Of a DNA stretch of 48,438 nt, positions 22,001-33,956 are shown one piece after another. Source of the stretch: Perkinsus chesapeaki (lineage: Eukaryota > Perkinsozoa > Perkinsida > Perkinsidae); the NCBI GenBank assembly GCA_013115145.1, contig JAAPAO010000240.1:1-48438 (forward strand). The letters are read 5' to 3'. The position numbers and the translations under genes were made by a program. The stretch's first letter is position 1. Every line of letters begins with the position of its first letter. A model generated the notes under the pieces. That model had not been told where the DNA came from. It searched no databases and saw only the letters and a program-made list of their open reading frames with translations.

Positions 22001-25000
22001 GGGTTTTTTATAACGAATAACTCGATACTAGTCTCAACCCGACCACTTGCTAGTGCTTCTCGTTGCTGTAGAGCACTTGATGAAAAGTTATTCATCCCAA
22101 TATACCCTTCTCTAATAGTTATATAAAATATTCAACACGAAGACTGTAAAGTGAGTACTCACCCTAAAAGGTCATCATGGTTGTACTGTCGTCTACGGAG
22201 AGACGTTAACGAGGATGCGTAGTGTGACGAAGAGCCGATATTGATGTGAATGGGGCTCTCCATCAAAGATTACTGGCTAGCTGGCGGCCTACTTTCTGTA
22301 TAGTATAACATCCTCATCATTTCCGACCTCGACTTGACACATTGTGTACTTTTTATTGGAGTCCTTCTTGAATTCATAGGTATCAAGGGTCTCCTCGGTA
22401 GCTTGGACGCCACACTGCTTGCTGATAAAGGCATGAAGCTTAGGGAGATCCTTGCCCTCCTTGTCCACAACTCCGTATATGTCTTCGTCGACGTCAGTGA
22501 GTGTGAACCAAATATCCTCCTTGACCTTCTTTTCCCCGCAACTCACGATGACATTGACTTTGAACACCGTGGAATTTTCCGCGGTGCGCGTCTTGGCGAA
22601 CCCTGCCTGAATGGCCATGTAAGTCTTACCAGGGACCGTACCAACGAAGACCTCTCCCGAGGGAAAATATCCGATTGAGTGGGTAGCTGTAAGAAATGCA
22701 GCTAGTAGGATGTCGAAGAGCGCGAATCCCATCAGTTGTAGGTAGGATAAAGCTGTAAGGTAGCCTTAAGAAAAAGAAAGCACATACTGTACCAAGCAAT
22801 TTGTACGCCACACAAATTGCTTGGGCATGCGTGCACTTGGTAAGCCGCTCAACAAGTGCGTCGCTCTACATAAAATGAATAAGTTGTTGGATGACAAGGG
22901 AGCAGTTATATAGTGCTTATAGAGTCTACCTACTCTTGAGCCTACATAACTTCGAATCGAAACCAACCTTATACAGCTCCCAGTTAAGCTTTGACTCGCA
23001 AAGGATCAACCCGAAGTGTTGAACGTTTCCTATGAGAGCTAAGAAGCTCGTTCGCCGGTTCTTGAACCACCTTGGCGTAACGTCCTAATACTCGGAACTA
23101 TTTCAGGAAAGCTCCGTCCAGCGTGTTTGGAAGCTCTGGGATCTGTAGGACGAGCAGACCGGTCTCCGCAAAGCCTAGCCGGGAAATATGATCTTTACCG
23201 AGTCCGCTGATTCCCGCGTATTCCCGTCGATCAGCGTCTCCCTAGACATTCGACGAGGAATTCTGCATCTTCAGAATTCACTGCTTGCAAACCGAATCGT
23301 TCGCGCCAAAGGATGGCAGCTGCTTCTGCCAGTCTCATAAGGGCATCCCGTGTTTGCGGGCTACTCTTGCAACGTCAGCGAAAGTTTTTCCTGCTTTTGC
23401 GAGGTCTGCTGGCAACCGACGGTTGGGCATCTTGTTCGCTACGCGAAGACCGGGTAGAGACTCGTAGACTGATGTGATGTTCAGGAGCCCTGCCTCAGGG
23501 ACCACACTAAAAACCCTGGCGAGCCTTGTCCCTCTTCTCCATTTCCACTCATCCACTTTTCACTCATCAACAGCCTCTAACGTCCGCGTTAGCTTCAAAT
23601 GCACGCACGCACATCACTGTGCGTCGGATTCACCTGATCCTCAGTTCGAGAGTTCGCATGCTCCTTTAACTGTAGCGGAATTGTATACATCTCTCCATTC
23701 GACGCGGTGCCCTATATCTTCTTGAAAGGCCGCCTGCTGCTCGATGGAAGCGGCGGTTCGCTATTTCCTTGCATGTTCTCTTGACGAACCGTCCTGAGTG
23801 ACTGCGCACATCTCGGATATGCCTCGCGAAGCCTGTACATTTTGGACGTTTTCTAAGACGGGACTCGCAAGAGACCTTAGTGCAGTACAGTGCTTATTGA
23901 GCCCGGAATAATGAACTCGAATTATAATGCTATTTAATATTCTGCTCAGTGGTTATTATTTTCATAGTCGAGAAGTGATATAGCATTAAATATTAACCCA
24001 TAATAAGGGAGCAGTTATTGGGACTGGATGTTTCAGTCTATAACACCTTCGATGGGTGATAGCTCAATTGCAATGGTGGCGAGCATGTGTGGGAGCTTGT
24101 TAGCCATTGCGGCGAAAATTATCCAGGAGGAATACTGGGGTCTCCGAAATTGAGATAGTTCCTGGATTCTGGTATCTTGCCAGGCCTGGAGTTCATCGGT
24201 GGAGATGTGAGTCAGAGTGCTGCAGCTGGTGGTGGTATACCAGTCCTTTGTGGGATCATAGGCGCGGATGGATACCTTGAAAAACGCACAGGTGAGAGAA
24301 CCGCACCGTTATGACAGCCCATTGCAACTTCACCTACGATTACGAGGCACACTGATAAAAAGTGCAGACTGACCGGAAAATATAATTGATACGGTTATGT
24401 TCACGAAGCCTCCTGATATCCGATGCAGATGGTACAGGATCATTCGGCATAACCTTGGACTGTGCGAAACCCGGGATACAATCGTCTCACTAGAGTGTGT
24501 GATAGAACTCACTGGGCAGATTGTCACTGTGTAGCAGTTATAAACAGTTGAGGACAGTTAAGTGTCATGACTGAATAGTCAAATAGTCCGTCCTCGGTTT
24601 CCGGCCAGGAGTAGGCGTTGGTCCAACTCCGAGCCGGAATGGGCCACTCCTGCCTTGAACCGACGCTCACTAGTCTGCGGCGCTGCGTTAACGTGAAGAC
24701 GGGAATTGATCGATTTGGTTTACACTATCATTACACAAGTCACTGTTACAAAGTATCTACCTTATATTCGCGAAACTTTACGAGAAACGTAAATTTAGTG
24801 GATTTGCCTAAGAAAAATTCACGCACCTTAATTACGTAATGAATGCGATATCCTCCTGACTATTGAGGAGGTTTTCACTCTCGACAATTCAGACCTTCTC
24901 AGCTACAAAGTATCTGCTTTCTACAAGCTACAGTATCATCTGAATAATGATCTCATTGATTGATTCGACTAACAAATTACCGTTCACCGATCTTGTCTTA

Positions 25001-28000
25001 ATCACTCGAAAATCGATTCACTGCGTATAAACTAGCCATCACACCTGACTGCCAACCTGGCCATTTCAGACGCTCTTCCACCGCTGCCGAGTCAGCCACC
25101 ACAACCGGTGTCGCTGTCAAGTTCTTCAGTGCCAACAATCAACAGTCCGCCTGTTGTTAGCACTCTCGATGAGGACGCAACTGTGGGAGTTATAGCTCAG
25201 GTTTGGGAATTATGGGAAAAAGAAGCTAGTCACCTAAACTAAAATCGTAAAGCCTTTTTCCTCTGCAACATATGTCGATTGACCGAATGAATCTATTGTA
25301 GCGCTGCCCTGAGGCAACCTTTCTTGTAAAAAAGTAAGGTCTCGTTTGGTGAGCATAGCGCTACAGCTAGGTCTTGCCGTTTCCCAAATCAATCTGAGTT
25401 GTAGGATTGCCGCGAGTTGGCGATGCAGTGTTTGAGTATCCTGTGCGCACGGGATCAAAAACGAATGAGGCAGCTGAGACACTGTGATGGTGTTAAGCTC
25501 ATCACGAGGCAGTTGCAAAGGTAAGTATCTCAGCCAACTCCGATACCGAGAAGACCTTTGTTAAGTTCCAGCAACTTTTTAAACCCAATTATCTTTTACT
25601 GTAAGTGCAAGATCGTGCATTGTAGAGAGCGTTCGCGCAGGATTCACATTACCCTTGAATATCATTTATCACGAGTCTCAAGCGGTTAAATTCTCATCTC
25701 GCCTAGAAAGTTTTTCCGCGGGATTCGGGTTTGGGTCGGGGCAACTATGACTTGTTGATTACTAGACGAACATTAACCAAAACCTGAATATATTCACGAA
25801 ATGAATAACCGAATGTGACGTACAATGCTCCTCGTGGAGGTATTCTTCTGGGAGGGAGCCCATACCGGCGCCTTCGACCACCTGGAGATTTGCTGATGAT
25901 GAGGAGAATGATGGTGATGTTGACGGGACGTAAGTAGAGTAGGCTCTGCAATATCGATTTGTTATCTACTTGGGCACAACTTAGAAAGCTCTGAAGCAAT
26001 CGAGACGTCTTTCATTGGGCCGGGATTCGCCCGGCATAATATGCAATGCTGAGGGTTCTCAACACTGTACGTTTGCACTTGGAGCAATATTAGTATTCTC
26101 GGGGATGCCGAACTTCGAGTAACTGAGGGAATGATTATCAAAAGCTGAGATATAGTCCAAAAAACGCCACTGATTGAGACAACTATGTCCTTTCTATTCA
26201 CTTGCTATTGCATATGTATATATACGTCTCAGATGGTTCGGCGTTATATACATAAGTGTTACTAAGATGTCTTATGTATATGCACGCTTCAGGTTATCCA
26301 TGGGCATCTGCGCAGTTGATTGCGTGTGGAGCTGCATAGTCGGGAGCAAGAAGTCTGAGGAGAGCTTCATCATCAATTACAACGGTGTTGGTCATCTTTT
26401 GGAATGCTTCGAAGTTGCGCCACGAGTATTAAAAAGACAAGTAACAGGACCACAGCACTGCGAGCATGATGGGTATTCTTGTCAGATATTGGGATGTGTA
26501 AGTGACTTACTCAACAACTGCAGGTTCGCTCGACATCAGTTCCTACAGTGGAACTCTCCGGTGAGTTTTCACGATTATGTTAGGTATTCGTGTAGGAAAT
26601 CCTATCTAGTAGCTAAAGGCGATAGAATTGAGCACCGTCTGCCGGGCCCCGGCGGTCTGGTCGCCAAAATGAGGGCTGTCGATTCACATGCGTTACATAG
26701 TGAAACTTATTGGAAATTTGAACTAGCTGGAACTGTAAGGACAGGTAACTCTTAAGAGTGCTGTGAAGCTGTTATTGGAATTACTCATCCGTGAACAAAA
26801 AGCTGTTGGAGCGATCGATGTAGATGGAACCATGATCGATGTGTAGGTGGAGAGGAATCTCTGTATCCTATACGTATAGGTTATGTTGAAAGAAGTATTA
26901 ATTGTCAATACTTATCTCGACTACTTATTATTCTGTGTAGATTTGACAATATTAATATTTATTGCTTATATACGGTAAATATCTGATTTTTATTCTAACA
27001 TGTGCTTGCATTAGAAAAATGCACGCACAGTAGAAACATTGCGTAGCGGTTACTGGTCTGACTTATCCCAGTGTTGGTGTAGGTCGAGAACCCAAAAGAC
27101 CGTATTGTCTCCGTCACCGTGTCTAACATCAAAGCATGAGGAATAATATTGTGTATACTGCATTGCTTGCTAAGGGCAAAATATACATTTGCCGGAATAA
27201 CTTCTTTGTTTCGCAGATGTCGGCCATGGAATCCCATAGGGGAATCTGATCTCGTTGGAGAGGAAAGCAAAAGTGATTCTAATGAGAACGAAGGCAAGGA
27301 AAATATGAGTAGGGACCTGGAAACTCGCAGAAATATCATCGTGGACGGCTGCTGTCCAATGGAATTAGTGACCGGACTCTCGGTCATATGTATATGAAGA
27401 TAGGGTTATTTAGTAGGCTATAGTCCGACTGGAGTGATTCCCCAATGAGCTGAATCGAACTACAGCCGTCTAAGTCAATGGAATTTTGACTATTCAGTCA
27501 AAGCTCCAAGAGAGCTGATCATTGCGCAAACTTCTTAGACCTCCTAGACAGAAACTTCAGTCACTACCATCGTTTGGTTTAATTATTTTACTGTCTATCA
27601 GACACAGACGAGCCTTTCCAGAGCAGATCAGAGGGTGGTGGCTCACCAATGGTATTCTACACCGGCGACATGAATGATATGAGGATGAGGATATACTGCC
27701 TCTTGTCTGTTGCCGTAAGGCGGCTGTCTCCTCTGGTGTCCGCCGAAAGACAGGGTCGGTTCGCTGGAACTGAGTCATCTTTCTATCAACGTGAAATTAT
27801 TAGGGCACTACTGTCTGGATCAGCAACCATTCTTCTGAGAGGGGAAGTTGTAATCACCCAACCATTGGTTAGTTACCATTTCCATCCGGCCAGAATCATA
27901 ATGCATGCAATTTATAATGCATTAACACCGATAGATACATTACTAATCATCGAGGTATATAGAATAAAATAAGGGCTAAATTTTCCGACGAGTCTGTAGA

Positions 28001-28996
28001 ACTACCCGCATCCTGGCCTAGAAGGCATCTGTTGTAGATTGGCTTCAACAGTGTCGAGGAGACTGAGGCGACAGATCCTGCCAAGACCAGTACGGACAGT
28101 TTACAATCCAGTAAAGGGATGAAGTACAGCGTGTTGAAGAAGGAATTATTAACATTGAAGGAGAAGCAGCAATTGGAGGCCATCAGGCTCTATCCCGAAC
28201 TTCGAGAGCTGGAGCTTTGGCAGGTGGGCCGGCGTGACTAGAATATTTCCACCATTTTAGAAGTTGTTTGTGTTTGGTGGATTTACGTTGAACTGTGAGT
28301 GTGAAATCGCTGTTGGTTTCATTCCCGTATTCATTTGTTTGGGATCCGTGCGGCGCTTACTGAAATGAATACACATGTGTTCAACGAAGACTGGGAATAT
28401 GATTTAGTTAAATTGCTGCCATTATGGGGTTCCCTGCAGAAAAAGCCACTGTGGGAATCACATAGTGCCGAATCTATAGGGGGGAGCTTATTCGTTAATC
28501 TCAGGATTTACGGGACTTCCTGAAGGTCGGTGGCGCAATAGAGCCAGCGGTGGGAGATGTTAAATGGATTGAGGATAACATAGAAGTAAATTTGACGAGA
28601 AGCTGCTGGGCTAAGAACATACAAAAAGATATGCTCTTGGCTGAAGAGAAAGTAAGAAAGATGCACAGGTTCGATCCCCGGTCACGACATTTTCTGTGGG
28701 GAAGTTCGAGACTAATGCTACTTGGCTTTATACGACATTTCTTTATAACCTCACTGAGGCAGTTGAATATGTGTTTCGATAGAAATTTAATCTTACCCGA
28801 AGGTAGGGTGTTTCGGTGCCTCGTCAAGTGGCATTGTTAATCCCTCCGGTTATCACAAGGAGAAATTCGGTTATTAGGCCGGAGCCCACGTAAATTCTCA
28901 CGCGCCACGAATTTCCAGGTGGTTACAGTAGCTTCTTTTGCAGCACCCTGTATTAATAATTCACGAATTCGTAGATTTGAATCGTACAACCGATGA
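16022..28996 (+). CDS. CFAP69: CFAP69-like cilia/flagella-associated protein, about 24 exons
   Basis: Exons built from GT-AG signals and phase: 16022-16152, 16678-16975, 17455-17547, 17703-17779, 18109-18268, 18318-18446, 18906-18998, 19474-19578, 20345-20497, 20543-20771, 21058-21206, 21414-21555, (gap), 24063-24139, 24184-24291, 25070-25200, 25405-25520, 26293-26440, 26486-26560, 26757-26840, (gap), 27217-27389, 27602-27714, 28038-28223, 28505-28651, and possibly 28919-28996. The product is about 1050 aa, built of armadillo-like helices. As I remember CFAP69, the order of blocks agrees: LLENCRLPFISDRASDVMVYGD early, VATELLGNLIELD, RNDMATILLLIIEH, ELAMQCLSILCARDQKRM, DCVWSCIVGSKKSEESF, QILGCVSDLLNNCRFARHQF, LLLELLIREQKAVGAIDVDG, LTLKEKQQLEAIRLYPELRELELWQ (split here as family blocks), and a Lys/Glu-rich end. 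CFAP69 is a central-apparatus protein of motile flagella, fitting biflagellate zoospores. Uncertain: one missing exon after 21555, one after 26840, and the last exon. Two introns hold other genes or pseudogenes. Confidence 0.7.
17081..17175 (+). repeat. 45-bp direct repeat, two copies
   Basis: A 45-bp unit beginning tagcctatactcattg occurs at 17081-17125 and 17131-17175 without a mismatch I can see, separated by 5 nt. It lies in an intron of the CFAP69-like gene. Confidence 0.9.
19780..19900. repeat. AT-rich taatta-type low-complexity tract
   Basis: Dense repetition of taatta/tagtaatta motifs within an intron. A similar AT-rich tract fills 31.93-32.30 kb. Confidence 0.6.
22289..22732 (-). 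CDS. secreted 147-aa protein nested in an intron
   Basis: A single-exon frame from ATG 22732 opens with a signal peptide (MGFALFDILLAAFLTATHS), followed by IGYFPSGEVFVGTV and a predicted mostly beta region (GKTYMAIQAGFAKTRTAENS, then VFKVNVIVSCGEKKVKEDIW). It has three cysteines (VSCGEK, KQCGVQ, TMCQVE). It ends DVILYRK. It lies antisense within the 2.5-kb gap between two exons of the CFAP69-like gene (21555 and 24063). A truncated relative sits at 8051-8248. The fold, with alternating short strands and few Cys, recalls small secreted inhibitors such as cystatins, but no diagnostic motif is present, so I leave it unassigned. The promoter should lie in 22733-22850, which also matches the upstream of the truncated copy. 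Confidence 0.7.
   Translation of the reverse strand: MGFALFDILLAAFLTATHSIGYFPSGEVFVGTVPGKTYMAIQAGFAKTRTAENSTVFKVNVIVSCGEKKVKEDIWFTLTDVDEDIYGVVDKEGKDLPKLHAFISKQCGVQATEETLDTYEFKKDSNKKYTMCQVEVGNDEDVILYRK
23231..23556 (-). pseudogene. frameshifted gene fragment in CFAP69 intron
   Basis: A minus-strand frame (to 23335) reads LPADLAKAGKTFADVARVAR and KHGMPL, then a stop. A one-base frame change continues LAEAAAILWRERFGLQAVNS and EDAEFLVECLGRR to 23231. The two parts form one Ala/Arg-rich helical segment, so this is probably a broken gene or element fragment. Unrecognised. Confidence 0.4.
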
Positions 28997-29523
28997 AATC
29001 GATTCGCGTTCGGATCGGTTTAATAACGTGAACCCGCTTCGGTCCTGGCTCATGCCATTTGTGCGACGGCGCAGCACAGAGATAGTTCTTCCTCCTGCTC
29101 CCTCAAAATTTCTGAATGATTTCCAAAGGGTCCACTTTGAGCCTTTCTGTGGGTTATGGCGTGGGGGTTCGGAGAATCGGGGGACAGGAATTGTGTCACA
29201 CAACGCAGCCTTACAGCCATTCCAACGCTACTGCGGTGAGCCCTCCCGCCCGCGCAGTTATTCGGTAATGCTTCAACCGTCACTGCCATAGTCACCCCTT
29301 GGCCGCATAAATCGCTGAGGATTTTGCCACGGTGACTTGTTGCTCAGGCGGAGTTTGCGGACATGCTGATGAGCATAGAAAGCCAGGTGTCGGCAGAGGG
29401 CGCGGGTTCGATCCCCAGCTAAGGCATTTCATGACGGTGTGTTATTAAACGTGCGTTGTGTTACGATCGACGTCGCTCCGCCTAATGATGCGCGTGCGTG
29501 CAAAGGGTGTTGTATAAACTATC

Positions 29524-32500
29524 ATGCCATCGCGCCAAGACGATCCTCTGGCATGTCACTTGTCGACTGCTGCAGGGCAGCATTTGGGTATAAGATACTC
29601 CGACACCTACAGTGATAGTGAGCTCATGCTACTGGAGCTGCCTGAAGGGTTGGAGGTGGGCGTGAAGGAGGGGCAGGAGAAGAGGATACTCGTTGTGAAA
29701 GGTAAGTGAGCATGGGGAAATCTTCTGAGGCTTCTTCCATTAGGGAAAATATCTCCCATGAACCTCCGCACTAGGGACGCCTTTCCACTCGTCGATTAAT
29801 ACATTCCTATTTGGTGGGCCGCGGGATGTTGGGAAGTAAATTCTTGAAAATTCGTGAATTCTAGAATACACTGTGACGGCTCAGAGAGCTGAATGTCCCT
29901 CAACCGACCGACAACGACTAACGAGCTTGTGTTTGGTCGACCTCTCCAACATATCGAACAAGCATTCTTATTACTGATGCTATCGGCTTTGGTAGCCGGA
30001 GGAAATGGGGAAGGTATGGCAGTTTTCTTTAGGGGGCCACAGTGATGGGGCAGTTGCGTGTATAGAAGGGCGCTCTTACGAAGTCAAGTCGCTGAACAAC
30101 TCCAATTCGCGTCTGATATGCCGGTGAGAGATGCCGACTGTGGAGCGGTAAGTCGATCTTAGGCTTGAGGATGGCAGGATTAATGTTGAGTGCAACCAGC
30201 AGGACATGTTCGTATTGGAGCCTATCGCGCCGAGGATCAATGAAGCTGCGGTGAGGATCGACCGTGCGGTGCTTGAGGGAGGATGTGTATCGTTATTTAT
30301 AAAGAATGAGTTGCAACAGATGAGCAGCTGCTGGAGCAGTTGTCGATGCTTTCCTCGGTCGAACTGTAGGTTTGGTAAGGGGCAAAATTGAAAATGCTCC
30401 CATGGAAAAATGGTAAAAAGTGTTGAGGAACGCACCTGTGAAACTGTACAGTACTTTTGGTATCAACTAAATACTATTTAAGTTCAAATGGAATTAAGTA
30501 CGAATTGTCTGTTTCAGTCTATTAACATATGTAGGAGATGAATTCAAAGACATTATAGATCCTTTCGAAGTTGAAAGGGTTGTTCGGTGATCAGATAGCA
30601 TCGGTTCTCGAGAGTGATAATGTTGACGGAGTGTCAGACAGGAAGCGATTGAAATGCGAGCTGCAAGCGAGCGACGAGGAGGTAAATGAGGGAGAAGAGG
30701 TTCTACCGGGATTTGAACCCAGATAGCCAGATTCAGAGTCTGGAGTGCTAACCGTTACACCATAGAACCGGCTGTTTTCATACAATCCAATGCCGACCCG
30801 TGCAACCTGAGTTTATTTCAGTTGGACATTACTAGCTTTATCACTTTGTGTTTCAGATTGATGCTTTTATCGATGCCCCTGAATCCAATATTGTAGCTGA
30901 CGAGGAAGGCAGACTGATTGTTATGGATGAGAACTACATAGTAGAGGCTTTGGATCTGGTACGTGTCCGGGCGGAGGCCGTCCGACTTTCACGGGTGCAC
31001 AGCCGGTTCTTGGAATTAGTTTCTGTCTGGGTTTTGAAGGTATACAGAGTGTACGGAACTTCCGCTGCAAAGCTCATGCGGCATACCACAATTAACGAGG
31101 GAAAGATAGTAGTCGTGGAAGTTGTTGATGTAGATGTGGTGTAGATGTAGATTGTTCAATGTAGTGTATCATCGAATAAACTGTGAAACGAAATCTATAA
31201 AAATTTCATTCATATGGAAGAGGGTCGTAATTCCAAGTACTTGAACTTTTGTGTGTATCTCTTGTCTCCAGGTTCTCTCAGTTCTCCCCGAGTGTTGTGA
31301 GGAGGCAGATGAAGGTGGTCGCATCAGTGTAGATGTTGAGGAGTGCTGGCAGAGCTTGGACTCTGTGTGTGAGGCTGAGGTGAGGGACGCTGCTTCGATG
31401 TGTTCTCGTGCTCATTTCGTAACCATGATCTGTCGAATGCGTATGATCGATTTTATAGTCTCAGTGGAAGTAGTTGACTTTTCTTGAATGCTATTTTATA
31501 TCTTCTCATCTTCAGGGTCGCCAAACACCGGCATTGTGCATAGTTGCACGCCTCCTTGCCACAGTGGCGACAGACGAAACGGCTAAGTCGAAGACAAGCG
31601 TCGACCTGGACGAAGGGAAAACGCGGGTTGCTCGAGCTACTCAGATCATCTGCCAGCGAAGGGAACTCAGTCTTAGGGAATTCGACCACTTGTTCACGTA
31701 CGGCTTCCTGGTCGGATTTTGGGAGCGCTGTTGTGTAGGCAAGCTGTGGCGAACACAATAGGATGTAGAGTGGATGAAGGGGAAGAGAGGGATGAGGAAA
31801 AAATAAGGGAATTGATATATTCGATGGTTAGGGATAAGGTCGTTGTTGATGATGGTGTATCACCTGCTGTGGTGAAGTATATTGATAGGTAAGGAGGGGA
31901 AGGATTTATAGAAGTTGACATCGCCTAACACTATTTACCTCGTTGATGTACCTACATTGATGGACTTACTATACTGATATGATGTATTAGTTTAAATGTA
32001 TGCTTATTTATGGAGACACATCGTACAACGATCTACTCTAGTACTGAATATTACGTAATGATATTATAATAATTAATAGTATCTACGAGTTAATAATAAT
32101 ATATTATCGGGAAGTGTACCGTCACTTACACTATTTCACTGAACAACTATTACCACTAATATTAAGTATTATAATAATAGAGTAGCTCCAATAGTGAGTA
32201 GATAGATGTATTGGATGATATTGTAGATGAGATATTATAAGCCTAATGAGTATGTATATCACATATGCGGTAAATATAATAAGGAATAAGCTCCATGAGT
32301 GTAATGAATTGAAAATAGTGCATTGAATTGTAATGAAAACTCCATTGATGTACTATCAACTATTATGTTGTTATGTTTCGCGAAGAGCGGAAATTTTATT
32401 TTCCTATTTTTATTGCCGGGAATTTCATTTTTTTACGGAAATGTAACGGAAATTTTTGGCATGAATTTTTTTTTCCGAGCGGCGGTTTGCTACTGAGGAC

Positions 32501-32710
32501 ATACCTTCTCGGGCTCTGCTGCAAGTGGAGTGACTCAGGTCATCTCTCCCATCGGAGCCACGAGCTCGTATGAAGGTGCTCCTCAGCCTGAGGAAGTACT
32601 GGGATTCGGATTCCCTGAGTCGATGGATAAAGGACGTAAGCTCCACCGGGAAGGGCGTACTACTCTGGAGTTTCCGGTTACTGGGATATTCTTCCGCGAG
32701 AAAAGTTTGA
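29524..32710 (+). CDS. DSCC1: DCC1/DSCC1-like subunit of Ctf18-RFC clamp loader
   Basis: Exons: 29524-29701, 30033-30123, 30163-30284, 30320-~30357, 30559-30681, 30857-30958, 31272-31379, 31516-31697, 31739-31888 and 32539-32710, all phase-matched; the 30284-30559 borders are the least sure. Matches to the family as I know it: LMLLELPEGLEVGV then ILVVKG, GAVACIEGRSYEVKSLNNSN (the conserved A-V-L-C...T-Y-x-L-K...S-N block), ELQASDEEIDAF, a G-R-L-I-V-M-D-E-N-Y block, LPECCEEADEGGRISVDVEE, SLREFDHLFTQAVAN, and the C-terminal winged-helix text LLSLRKYWDSDSLSRWIKD, ending GYSSARKV. About 390 aa, the usual size. DCC1 joins Ctf8 and Ctf18 to load PCNA for sister-chromatid cohesion in the nucleus. 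Two introns are 39 and 41 nt. A tRNA gene lies in the intron after 30681. Confidence 0.78.
30698..30769 (-). tRNA. tRNA-Gln(CUG)
   Basis: The 72-nt sequence folds as a full cloverleaf: 7-bp acceptor GGTTCTA/TAGAACC, D-arm TGGTGTAACGGTTAGCA, anticodon stem CCAGA/TCTGG with loop CTCTGAA giving anticodon CTG, and T-arm with GTTCAAATC. The discriminator base is T and no CCA is encoded. Internal A and B boxes are intact. It lies antisense in an intron (30682-30856) of the DCC1-like gene. Confidence 0.95.
31930..32330. repeat. AT-rich low-complexity intron
   Basis: Intron 31889-32538 of the DCC1-like gene is dominated by tatta/taata words, with no ORF. It ends in a usable acceptor (gtgactcag). Confidence 0.6.
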
Positions 32711-33956
32711 GAACCTCTCCTGGATTTTCACATCTTTCCTGGGATGGTGTTGCTCTGGTATGAAAGTATTATATCGCTGGGTCCTAGTGGGGGGGGGGCA
32801 GCTCCGAGCGTCAATTTTGTACCTTGTTTATCTCCAAGAAAATCGGAAATTTTATTAGAGTAGAAATCCGACTTGTTGATTCCCAGAATCTGCACTGGAA
32901 CTGTCTGGAGTCGCTGATCCTTTCATGGGGAGGGGATGTAAGCCAAGCACCCAATTGTTCATTGGCTGGACGAGTATTTCGCGACCAGTAAAGGGTACAT
33001 CGGTAACCTACACAGTGTGTTCTGCACCCAAGAGATAAAGAGAGAAAAACTGAGAAAACGTGGAAAGTAAAGCGTAGAGTGTGAACTGAGGAAGGCAGGC
33101 GGACACATCACAAAGCCTATATTCCATCTAGATATACTTCGCCAACCTTACTTCCTATCAGGAAGCAGTTTCTGATGGGAACTGGCGGGGGCTTCATTGA
33201 AAAAGAGACGAATTTCAGCAAAGGTGGATTTGAAGATAAATTGAATATTTTTGTAGGGTTATAATACTGCTTAGTTACGTGATCTCGCTGACAGAAAGCA
33301 GCAATGGGAAGAATTATGTCGCCAGTTGGATTCTGCAATGTCGTCTTCCCCGCTGTCCACCTGCGGTTCCGTGACTCGAGCTCGCTCTTTCATTGTTAAG
33401 CTAGTACGCGGACCACGAACAGTTAGTATTCAGTCAATAATTTATACTCCACTACTCATCAAACTTTATGAATGTATATTCGTTATCTTCTTTATTGCTA
33501 GGTTCTCCCCCCAACCGTTCGAGTCGATACGTTCCTAATGAAGTGTTGCCGTCGTGTCGTGGTTAATGATGGTATCACCGGCGTAGAAGAGAATCGATAT
33601 TGCTCTAAGTTTTAATACAATTAACATGCAGTATAATTTTCATAGACCATTTTCGGTGTTAAGTTCTTGTGGGACAGCGGCTAGCGGCCACTTGTGTGGG
33701 CTAGGGGGTGCCGCCGCCGACTTTGGAAAATTGCAGGAACTGTTTGAGAAAGTTCTATACAACTTTTTATTGGGATAACGAAGATGGTTATGAAACTCGG
33801 AAAGGTTTTGAGTAAGAAATTATAAGTACATCCGAGGACACAGGACCGATGCAATTACACTTCTGGTTGAGTTTTGAAAAATTCACCTGAAAAGTCGAGC
33901 TCCCTGGATTCGAACGCGCGCCAGTCAATTCTCTCCTCAGTTACGTAACCTGTTCT
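32711..33956 (+). other. unresolved stretch with exon-like pieces
   Basis: A run of ten G lies at about 32789-32798. Two exon-like segments are flanked by good acceptors. One at about 32888-32938 reads NLHWNCLESLILSWGGD before gtaagc. One at about 33164-33222 reads KQFLMGTGGGFIEKETNFSK before gtggat. The latter could join 33300-33391 (SSNGKNYVASWILQC...). I could not build one frame through all of them, so no gene is claimed. Confidence 0.25.

Noticed and set aside
28668-28690. GGTTCGATCCCCGG, tRNA B-box-like word (another at 29404)
   Set aside because: No cloverleaf or A box around either; probably chance.
32785-32800. run of about ten G
   Set aside because: Isolated homopolymer with no paired G-runs to support a G-quadruplex.
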